Below are positions 1 to 5,730 of a stretch of 7,187 nt of DNA, one piece after another. Every line of letters begins with the position of its first letter. Positions within the stretch are counted from its first letter, which is position 1. A program made the translations under genes and the position numbers. The notes under the pieces are model-generated. The model was not told the origin of the DNA, ran no database searches, and saw only the letters and a list, made by a program, of their open reading frames with translations. The stretch comes from Bacteriovoracaceae bacterium. Lineage in GTDB: Bacteria > Bdellovibrionota > UBA1018. Where the stretch lies: NCBI GenBank assembly GCA_023250795.1, contig JAHFAB010000092.1, positions 1 through 7,187 of the forward strand. The letters run 5' to 3'.

Positions 1-167
1 ACCAGACAAATCTTACAAACAGAGGAAATGAACTGGGCGCTGGCGCAGGAGGTGGAAAAAGAGTATCAGATGGATTTTTCTACTCTAGCAATACCAACTC
101 TCAATGGCTCACTGAAAATCAGCTTTTAGAGCTCCTGAGAAGGGACCAGGACATATCCAGTGAATAA
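1..167 (+). CDS. pseB: C-terminal end of PseB, UDP-GlcNAc 4,6-dehydratase (inverting), cut by left edge
   Basis: Frame 3 is open from the left edge to the TAA at 165-167, giving about 54 residues. The tail reads V-S-D-G-F-F-Y-S-S-N-T-N-S-Q-W-L-T followed by a leucine-rich helix. From memory this matches the typical C-terminus of PseB-type dehydratases (V-x-x-x-F-x-Y-S-S-x-x-N-x-x-W-L). The SDR core, cofactor motif and catalytic residues lie outside the window. The family converts UDP-GlcNAc to a 4-keto-6-deoxy-L-arabino-hexulose in the cytoplasm, the first step of pseudaminic acid synthesis. Its stop overlaps the GTG start of the next gene, a pseC, by 8 nt, and pseB-pseC is the classical gene order, which strengthens the call. 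The assignment rests on the tail plus the neighbour, so a different SDR sugar dehydratase is possible but less likely. Confidence 0.78.
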   Translation, partial: QTNLTNRGNELGAGAGGGKRVSDGFFYSSNTNSQWLTENQLLELLRRDQDISSE

Positions 168-1341
168 GACTGTGCTCCCCTATGGCCGTCAGTGGATCTC
201 AGAAGAAGACATCCAAACGGTTGTTGAGACCCTCAGAGGAACCAATCTCACGCAAGGACCAAAAATCGCTGAGTTCGAGCAAGCATTAGCAAGCTTTTGT
301 GGTGCCAAATATGCTGTGGTTGTGAACTCTGGGACCTCTGCTCTCCATATCTCTTGTCTTGCAGCAGGAATTCAGGCGGGCGACGAAGTCATTACCTCGC
401 CCATTACCTTTGTTGCATCTGCAAACTGTGCGTTCTACTGCGGAGCCAAGCCCGTATTTGCTGATATTGAGTCTGAGACTGCTCTTATTGATCCGATAGA
501 AATTGAAAAAAAAATAAATTCAAATACACGTGCAATCATTCCAGTACATTTCACGGGTCAAAGCGCCAAAATGGAGCAAATTTCTTCGCTTGTCAAATCA
601 GCTGAAAAAAAATGGGGAAAGAAAATCTATTTGATCGAAGATGCCGCACATGCTCTGGGAGCCACTGATCATGAGAAAAAAATTGGATCTTGTTCCCACT
701 CAGATATGACTATTTTGAGTTTTCACCCAGTAAAACACATCACTACAGCCGAAGGTGGAGCTGTCCTGACTAACGATCCAGAACTTTATCAAAGACTTCA
801 ACTTTTCAGATCTCATGGCATCACACGAGAGTTAGGCCTGCTTCAAGATCGTTCTAATCAACCCTGGGGGTATGAACAACACGAACTCGGATATAACTAC
901 CGCCTCCCAGATTTGCTATGTGCTTTGGGTATCTCCCAACTCAAAAGATTGCCCTCTTTCTTAGAACGACGACGACAAATCGCAAGTCGTTATCGTCAGG
1001 CCTTTAGCGATATAAAAGGAGTCGGACTTTTAGTTGACCGACCTGAACAACAGAATGCTTATCATCTTTTTATCATCCTACTAAATTTTCAAAATCTGGG
1101 AGGTCGCAACCTTTTTATGAACCAGTTACAACAAGAATCAGGAATAATCACTCAAGTGCACTACATCCCTGCTCATACACAGCCCTATTTTAAGAAAAAA
1201 TTAGGAACAAGATGGGGAGATTTTCCAAAAGCAGAAAATTACTATGAGAAATGTCTTTCCATCCCCATGTATCCCGCAATGACAGACCCAGATGTTGAAA
1301 GAGTAATTGCAGAAATTAAAAAATTAGTTTCAAAAAATTAA
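160..1341 (+). CDS. pseC: PseC, UDP-4-amino-4,6-dideoxy-N-acetyl-beta-L-altrosamine transaminase
   Basis: A 393-residue PLP-dependent aminotransferase of the DegT/DnrJ/EryC1/StrS family, full length for PseC. It transfers an amino group from glutamate to C4 of the PseB product. The N-terminus carries the PseC hallmark P-Y-G-R-Q-W-I (7-13) and L-T-Q-G-P (30-34). N-S-G-T-S-A-L (56-62) is the phosphate-binding turn. E-D-A-A-H-A-L-G-A (160-168) holds Asp161, expected to contact the PLP pyridine nitrogen. S-F-H-P-V-K-H-I-T-T-A-E-G-G (187-200) holds Lys192, the expected Schiff-base lysine. The start is GTG at 160: frame 1 has stops at 127-129 and 136-138, and a start here places the hallmark motif at the N-terminus. 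A weak AGG at 148-150 lies 9 nt upstream, so translation probably depends on coupling to pseB. Three A-tracts of 7 to 9 bases occur at 506-514, 605-612 and 676-682. Homologous enzymes for other aminosugars exist, but the PYGRQ and SFHPVKHITT motifs favour PseC. Confidence 0.9.
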   Translation: MNKTVLPYGRQWISEEDIQTVVETLRGTNLTQGPKIAEFEQALASFCGAKYAVVVNSGTSALHISCLAAGIQAGDEVITSPITFVASANCAFYCGAKPVFADIESETALIDPIEIEKKINSNTRAIIPVHFTGQSAKMEQISSLVKSAEKKWGKKIYLIEDAAHALGATDHEKKIGSCSHSDMTILSFHPVKHITTAEGGAVLTNDPELYQRLQLFRSHGITRELGLLQDRSNQPWGYEQHELGYNYRLPDLLCALGISQLKRLPSFLERRRQIASRYRQAFSDIKGVGLLVDRPEQQNAYHLFIILLNFQNLGGRNLFMNQLQQESGIITQVHYIPAHTQPYFKKKLGTRWGDFPKAENYYEKCLSIPMYPAMTDPDVERVIAEIKKLVSKN

Positions 1342-1356
1342 ACTAAATCTTTTTTT
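1324..1356. terminator. Candidate bidirectional terminator across the convergent gene ends
   Basis: TTAGTTT (1324-1330) and AAACTAA (1340-1346) form a perfect 7-bp inverted repeat with a 9-nt loop. On the plus strand it is followed, three bases later, by T7 (1350-1356). On the minus strand it is followed immediately by T6 (complement of A6 at 1318-1323). The stem spans the stop codons of both convergent genes, so it would serve as the 3' end of both transcripts. The weakness is the stem, which has a single G:C pair and so would be unstable. This is a plausible but unproven terminator, possibly helped by transcriptional collision. Confidence 0.4.
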
Positions 1357-2159
1357 AAAAAAACTGTATGATATCGGTAAGTTGAAAAATCTATCAGTCC
1401 AATTTTAGTAACAAAATCACTCTTCAAGAACACTTTATATCGACCATTATTTTTTTGAATCAGTCTACGCACAGTACTTCTTCTCCCATCTACAACAATT
1501 ACTTTTGGATAGATCCCCTTCTCCCAAAAAAGCTCCGCGTCAATATTAGGCATTATCCCGTCAGGGTCTTTGATATGTAGCTCTTTATCTCCTTCCATGG
1601 GAACGGCTGTAGGGCCATCGACATAAATAAAATCAAAAAAACCCTTGGAAAAGCTCGCGTGGTTAATAGCATAGTTGGTCACCGACTCTCCATCTTTATC
1701 AGAAACCACTCGATCCGCTCTAAGATGGGTCATTTGAGAAAAGAGTTTTCCAGATGATTGGATCATCCTATCTAGCCAATATTGACTTTCTTCCACCGTT
1801 GTAAATTTTTCTGCACTTCTCATCAATTTTGCAAACATAAGAGAGGAAGTTCCACATCCCAACTCACATACATTTGATGGACTATAGCGCTTAAGCAATT
1901 GAACAATCTCATACAAACGGATCCATTGATACTCACCCAGTAGTCCTCCGTTTTCTCGTGCTTCGATTTGCGCAGCTACAATATCTGGATAATTTTTATT
2001 AAGAAAATGAAATGATATTTTTTCGGCAATCTTTTTTCTTAGTTTATAATTTTTAAAAGAAATTTTTTGAACCCATTTGTAAGAAAATGAACACTTAACA
2101 GGTTCAGTAAAAGAACTCCCAACGGACGTTAGATATTTTTTATAATGAAATTCAGACAT
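1338..2159 (-). CDS. Putative class I SAM-dependent methyltransferase (Methyltransferase_24-like)
   Basis: A 273-residue soluble protein, last gene of the minus-strand operon. V-C-E-L-G-C-G-T-S-S (97-106) is the glycine-rich SAM-binding loop. T-T-V-E-E-S (120-125) places Glu123 where the SAM ribose is normally bound. F-D-F-I-Y-V-D-G-P (175-183) and V-I-V-V-D-G-R-R-S-T-V (220-230) look like the paired acidic strands of Methyltransferase_24/TylF-like folds. Residues 1-60 are basic and aromatic, match no domain I know, and are encoded by very AT-rich DNA. The ATG at 2159 shares one base with the previous gene's TAA and has AAGGAG (2165-2170) 5 nt upstream, so the start is secure. The context suggests methylation of a glycan sugar or chain end. 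The substrate is unknown and methyl transfer itself is inferred from the fold. The stop codon interleaves with that of convergent pseC. Confidence 0.7.
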   Translation of the reverse strand: MSEFHYKKYLTSVGSSFTEPVKCSFSYKWVQKISFKNYKLRKKIAEKISFHFLNKNYPDIVAAQIEARENGGLLGEYQWIRLYEIVQLLKRYSPSNVCELGCGTSSLMFAKLMRSAEKFTTVEESQYWLDRMIQSSGKLFSQMTHLRADRVVSDKDGESVTNYAINHASFSKGFFDFIYVDGPTAVPMEGDKELHIKDPDGIMPNIDAELFWEKGIYPKVIVVDGRRSTVRRLIQKNNGRYKVFLKSDFVTKIGLIDFSTYRYHTVFLKKDLV

Positions 2160-3172
2160 TAGTGCTCCTTACCATCGGTTTTTTCCAACAACCAGCGAGC
2201 CGTGCTTTCAGCCCCATCAAAACGAAGCCGTTTCAATGCATGCTCATGAGCTTGGACGGAACTTTCACTCTTGTAATAGTCGATTGCAGCAAAAAACGCA
2301 AAACTAGAACTTTCAAATAATTCACCTAAATCCAACTTCTGGAGGACTTCTGCGTTATATTGCATTTCAATATTCCCTTTTTCAAAAAATGAAAATACCC
2401 GACCACCTCCAGCTAATACATCAGATACAGTTCCAACTCCGGGTCTAATCACTGCAGCAGCCAAAGTAGAATACATTTTAGGAGTAAAATCAGCTGGAAC
2501 CATCCAATTCGGAGCATTTTCAGGAAAAAGATCTGGCTCAACAAAGACAGTTTCAAAAACCGTCTTTGTTTGCTTTAAAATATTGTTCAAAAGAATTTTT
2601 GTTTCACTGGAACTCGCACCAGTCTTACCACATGAAATTAAAATATTTTTTCTTTTATGAATGGAGTTTATTTTTTCAGATATTTGTCCATCAATAATGA
2701 AACCAACATCAATAAAACGGACCTCGTCTCTTAATTGTTGTGAAGCAAAAACTCCTGTACCTAACATCGCTGGGTGATATTTTCTAATCAAGCTGTGAGC
2801 TCGACTTAGCCATTTTTGATCCCCGTCAGAAAGAATCAAATGCCACAAAAAAGATCCCATTAAAACCGCATCAGGGCGAATCTCTAAAATTTCTACTAAA
2901 TTATCACTAATCACAAAATTATAAGAAGAAAGATCTGGTAGTCTTCTCTCCCAAAAACAGGAGTCAGGGTTAGTTGTCCTAAAATTTTCTACACTTGTTG
3001 AAGTAATGAATGGTTGCACATTAGCTCCAAAAAACCGTGCTCTTTGTGGATTGGCAAATACAGTCACACTCGCATGGGGAGCTAATTTCCTCAGTTGACT
3101 TACAACAGCCAAACCACGCCTTGTATGACCTAAACCATTGTCACATAAAATAAAAGCAAAAGACGGTTGCAT
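2159..3172 (-). CDS. GT-B-fold glycosyltransferase (MurG/GT28-like) or PseG-like sugar-nucleotide hydrolase
   Basis: A 337-residue cytosolic protein with no signal peptide or membrane helix. The N-terminus has N-G-L-G-H-T-R-R (12-19) after the first strand, the glycine-rich acceptor-side turn shared by MurG-like transferases and PseG. The C-terminal half has I-S-C-G-K-T-G (179-185), I-R-P-G-V-G-T-V-S-D-V-L-A-G-G (242-256) and E-M-Q-Y-N-A-E-V-L (269-277), the nucleotide-sugar-binding pattern of GT28/MurG-like enzymes. I expect it to transfer a sugar from a nucleotide donor onto a glycan or protein. Its His16 also aligns with the catalytic histidine region of PseG (UDP-sugar hydrolase of the pseudaminic pathway), so hydrolase activity is a real alternative. 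The R-P-G-V-G-T motif and the length favour a transferase. The ATG directly follows the upstream TAA with no gap and there is no convincing Shine-Dalgarno, suggesting reinitiation by terminating ribosomes. Confidence 0.68.
   Translation of the reverse strand: MQPSFAFILCDNGLGHTRRGLAVVSQLRKLAPHASVTVFANPQRARFFGANVQPFITSTSVENFRTTNPDSCFWERRLPDLSSYNFVISDNLVEILEIRPDAVLMGSFLWHLILSDGDQKWLSRAHSLIRKYHPAMLGTGVFASQQLRDEVRFIDVGFIIDGQISEKINSIHKRKNILISCGKTGASSSETKILLNNILKQTKTVFETVFVEPDLFPENAPNWMVPADFTPKMYSTLAAAVIRPGVGTVSDVLAGGGRVFSFFEKGNIEMQYNAEVLQKLDLGELFESSSFAFFAAIDYYKSESSVQAHEHALKRLRFDGAESTARWLLEKTDGKEH
2165..2170 (-). promoter_or_regulatory. Ribosome binding site for the terminal methyltransferase
   Basis: AAGGAG sits 5 nt before the ATG at 2159 and lies inside the last codons (Lys-Glu) of the upstream GT-B gene. 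The ten bases AAGGAGCACT recur exactly at the start of the TylF-like gene (3971 to 3962). Confidence 0.75.
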
Positions 3173-3955
3173 TTATAACAAATTTCTTGACGCCAATGTC
3201 CTGGGTTTTCTCAAGTACCATCTCTCAAACTCCCCTTGCTTTGCATAAGCGAGCACTCTTTCTGGGGTTGTTCCAATTTTCTGGCAAAATTCATCGATAG
3301 CAATACGTGCACCAGGATACTTCAAAGAAAAATATTCGTCCAAATAGATGAGCCCACCTGGACTCAATCTCTCCCAGCAGTGGGGTAATACTTCGTTGTA
3401 AGAGGCATAAAGATCGCAATCCATCAAAACCGCACAATACCGGGTATGAGATTTTACTTGAGGTAAAGAATCTTTGAACACTCCCACATGAAGATCAATA
3501 TTATCTAACTGCAAGGTAGAGATTCTCTTTTTTACTAACTCAAGACTTGTCGCTTGAAATTGGTGTTGTTTATAGAGCTCCAATTTTTCAGCCTCACACA
3601 ATATCTGAGTAGCTTCATAATGCCACTTACTAATCTTTCCTTCTTTGTAAAGTTTTTCAAATACTCCAAGATGGTCCTGTTTGGTAAATACCGGAAATCC
3701 AGAAAAAGTATCAAAACCAAGTACTCGTTTATTGAGTTTCATACGAGCTAATAAAAGCCCTGTAGACAAAAGCGAATCTCCTCGATAAACACCAAACTCA
3801 GCAATATCTCCCGGTATTTGTGCACCCTCGTTTAAAACAAAATCATAAAAAGGTTTTAGACTTTCTGTTTTTTCAGGATTTCGAAGACCTATCGAATTGT
3901 AAAGCCAATCAGGTATAGCCCAATTTGGGTCTTTCAACTGTTCCACAAGATTCAT
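3173..3955 (-). CDS. TylF/MycF-family (macrocin O-methyltransferase-like) SAM-dependent sugar O-methyltransferase
   Basis: A 260-residue protein of the length usual for the TylF family, whose studied members O-methylate deoxysugars using SAM and Mg2+. Visible motifs: G-D-I-A-E-F-G-V-Y-R-G-D-S (49-61), the SAM loop; F-D-T-F-S-G-F-P (81-88), strongly characteristic of the family; M-D-C-D-L-Y-A-S (178-185) with Asp179 and Asp181; G-G-L-I-Y-L-D-E-Y-F (200-209) with Asp206 and Glu207; and Y-P-G-A-R-I-A-I-D-E-F (213-223). The clustered acids are expected to bind the metal. The ATG at 3955 overlaps the previous stop in an ATGA and has AAGGAG 10 nt upstream. Its place between a nucleotide-sugar dehydrogenase and a glycosyltransferase candidate suggests that it methylates a hydroxyl on a nucleotide-activated or glycan-bound sugar. 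The exact sugar and position cannot be read from sequence. Confidence 0.85.
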   Translation of the reverse strand: MNLVEQLKDPNWAIPDWLYNSIGLRNPEKTESLKPFYDFVLNEGAQIPGDIAEFGVYRGDSLLSTGLLLARMKLNKRVLGFDTFSGFPVFTKQDHLGVFEKLYKEGKISKWHYEATQILCEAEKLELYKQHQFQATSLELVKKRISTLQLDNIDLHVGVFKDSLPQVKSHTRYCAVLMDCDLYASYNEVLPHCWERLSPGGLIYLDEYFSLKYPGARIAIDEFCQKIGTTPERVLAYAKQGEFERWYLRKPRTLASRNLL

Positions 3956-5730
3956 ATTCCGAGTGCTCCTTTTTCCAAAGATGTCATGTAACCCATTGTA
4001 GAGTAAGTCACCCCCGGTATTTGCTCAAGCTCTCTGACATCTAACTGATGCCATCCGTCAAAAACAAATCTGAGCTTAGATTCCTTCGCCAAGGCATTAG
4101 GAATACTCAATACGGGGTGGCTTGGATGATTATTGAGCAATAAAATAATATCCGCTTCCCGAATTGCAGACAATAAATCTGAAGCATATAAAAAACCCGC
4201 ACTTTCAATAAGTGCCTTCGGCACAACAGCATCCCAGACTTTCAAACTAAGTTTTTCTTTTTGAAGTACCTGCGCAATCTCAACGGAAGTAGAACCTCTC
4301 AGATCTGCAGTTTCAGGATATCCCTTGAAGGCAAGGCCCAAGACCAAAGCTTTCTGTTTCTGAATTTCAAAGCCATTTCTTTTCAACCATCTTTTGAGTA
4401 GCTCAATTGGGTAATTTTTGGCCCTCTCATTGATTCTACGACCGAAAAGACCCAGTTCAGGTTTGAAATCAATATTTAATTTATTCTGAGATATCAAAAA
4501 AGGCTGCCCGTATAAAAGTGGATCTTTAGTTAAACAATATCCACCCACACCAGGGCTAGGCAACGGAATGGGATTTCTCGGATATCCCTCGTTTGCACCC
4601 TCGATCACACGAAATGAGTTTAAGTTGAAAGTATCACAAAGAAGGGCTAACTCGTTTGAAAAGGCAAAACACAGATCCCGGTAAGTATTATTTGCAACCT
4701 TGACTAATTCTGCAGCCTCTAAACTATCCACTCGAACCACCGTTTGAGTCAAGGTAGACCAAAAAGAAGCCGCTCTATCTGTGCAAGATTCGGTCAGTCC
4801 TCCAACAATTTGTGGTAAAGTACGCAGCTCAATGAGCGCTCTTCCCTCCACTGTTCTTTCTGGTGTGAAAGCGACATGAAAATCTTTCCCAGCTATCATT
4901 GAAGTTTTTTCTTCTAAAAATGGAATAAACCGTTGCCTTGTAAAACCGACCGGAACTGTTGAACGAAGCAATACCAAATCTCCTGATTTTAAAACCTCAC
5001 TCATCGAATGTCCCACAGCAACAAGAGCAGTCTCATCCGCTTTACCACCTGAATCAACCGGGGAACCTACAGCTACGATATGAACCGAGAAATCCTTTGT
5101 ATCCAACTTTGAAGTAACAGAAAATTTTTTATTTCGTACCACCAAGGAAAGGAGATCCGCCAAGCCTGGTTCAAGAATGGGAGCGAGGCCTTCAGCGAGC
5201 ATCGAACAAAGTTTTGGGTTGGTTTCCACTCCCATAACAAAGTGTCCAGCATTTGCGAGCGTTGCAGCCAAAGTTACTCCGACGTGCCCAAGACCGTAGA
5301 TTGCAATGCGTTGAGAGCGATAGCTCATCTTTAGGAGTAATTCTGTGACATCTAAGACGTCCACAAGTCGATTTTGCTCATCGACCATCAAAACGTGCCT
5401 AACAACAGATTTTAAACGCCCACTCGATGCCACTCGACTCATGAGTTGTGGCAACACATCCTGTGAAGGAGTGCTAGAATTAAGAGAAATTGGTTTTTTT
5501 ACCATGACTTCACTCACAGGAAGAGAAAATTGCACGCCTCGAGCATAAGCTCGACGAATGTCTCCGTCAGTTAAAACACCACAAACTTGCTGATTGTCAT
5601 TAAGCACAACTGCAATACCATCCAACTGCCCAGGTGCTCTTTTTTCAGCTAACCTTAGAATAGTGTCATGAATGGAAGTTGTGGGTTGAACTAAAACAAC
5701 GAGCTGGTTTAATGGAATTAATTTCTTCAT
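3952..5730 (-). CDS. CBS-domain pair fused to a UDP-sugar 6-dehydrogenase (UDP-ManNAc/UDP-Glc dehydrogenase family)
   Basis: A 592-residue two-part protein. Residues 1-132 are a tandem CBS module, with G-V-L-T-D-G-D-I-R-R-A (51-61) as the adenosine-ligand signature of the first repeat and a weaker second repeat ending at L-D-V-T-E-L-L (126-132). Residues 140-590 are a complete nucleotide-sugar dehydrogenase, which oxidises C6-OH to carboxylate with two NAD+. Motifs: G-L-G-H-V-G (146-151) for NAD; S-T-V-P-V-G (257-262); Lys344 and Asn348 in E-L-V-K-V-A-N-N-T-Y-R-D (341-352); catalytic Cys399 and Asp403 in G-V-G-G-Y-C-L-T-K-D-P (394-404); and the C-terminal G-L-A-F-K-G-Y-P-E-T (465-474). All expected catalytic residues are present. 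P-x-x-I followed by P-G-V-G-G-x-C resembles WecC-type (UDP-ManNAc) enzymes, but the substrate is not settled. The start is an ATGA overlap with the upstream gene; GGGAGG (5744-5749) lies 13 nt away, rather far. The CBS part may sense an adenine nucleotide and control activity (inference). Confidence 0.88.
   Translation of the reverse strand: MKKLIPLNQLVVLVQPTTSIHDTILRLAEKRAPGQLDGIAVVLNDNQQVCGVLTDGDIRRAYARGVQFSLPVSEVMVKKPISLNSSTPSQDVLPQLMSRVASSGRLKSVVRHVLMVDEQNRLVDVLDVTELLLKMSYRSQRIAIYGLGHVGVTLAATLANAGHFVMGVETNPKLCSMLAEGLAPILEPGLADLLSLVVRNKKFSVTSKLDTKDFSVHIVAVGSPVDSGGKADETALVAVGHSMSEVLKSGDLVLLRSTVPVGFTRQRFIPFLEEKTSMIAGKDFHVAFTPERTVEGRALIELRTLPQIVGGLTESCTDRAASFWSTLTQTVVRVDSLEAAELVKVANNTYRDLCFAFSNELALLCDTFNLNSFRVIEGANEGYPRNPIPLPSPGVGGYCLTKDPLLYGQPFLISQNKLNIDFKPELGLFGRRINERAKNYPIELLKRWLKRNGFEIQKQKALVLGLAFKGYPETADLRGSTSVEIAQVLQKEKLSLKVWDAVVPKALIESAGFLYASDLLSAIREADIILLLNNHPSHPVLSIPNALAKESKLRFVFDGWHQLDVRELEQIPGVTYSTMGYMTSLEKGALGI
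3966..3971 (-). promoter_or_regulatory. Ribosome binding site for the TylF-like gene
   Basis: AAGGAG with a 10-nt spacer to the ATG at 3955, encoded within the Lys-Gly-Ala codons near the C-terminus of the upstream dehydrogenase. It supports the ATG that overlaps the upstream TGA. Confidence 0.7.

Noticed and set aside
1..129. Frame 1 is open from the left edge to TAG at 127-129
   Set aside because: The encoded 42 residues match nothing I recognise, whereas frame 3 gives a PseB-like C-terminus and overlaps the pseC start in the expected way.
1350..1363. T7A7 palindrome read as a terminator stem or protein-binding operator
   Set aside because: It contains no G:C pair and has no loop; the T7 half is better explained as the tail after the adjacent inverted repeat, and A/T runs are common in this region.
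3535..3720. Minus-strand open frame of 61 codons
   Set aside because: It lies entirely inside the TylF-like gene in another frame, with no recognisable motif or reason to be translated.
3554..3751. Plus-strand open frame of 65 codons
   Set aside because: Antisense to the TylF-like gene; low-complexity product and no supporting ribosome site or homology that I can see.
5345..5548. Plus-strand open frame of 67 codons
   Set aside because: Antisense to the well-supported CBS module; the Ser/Thr/Arg-rich product looks like a shadow of it.
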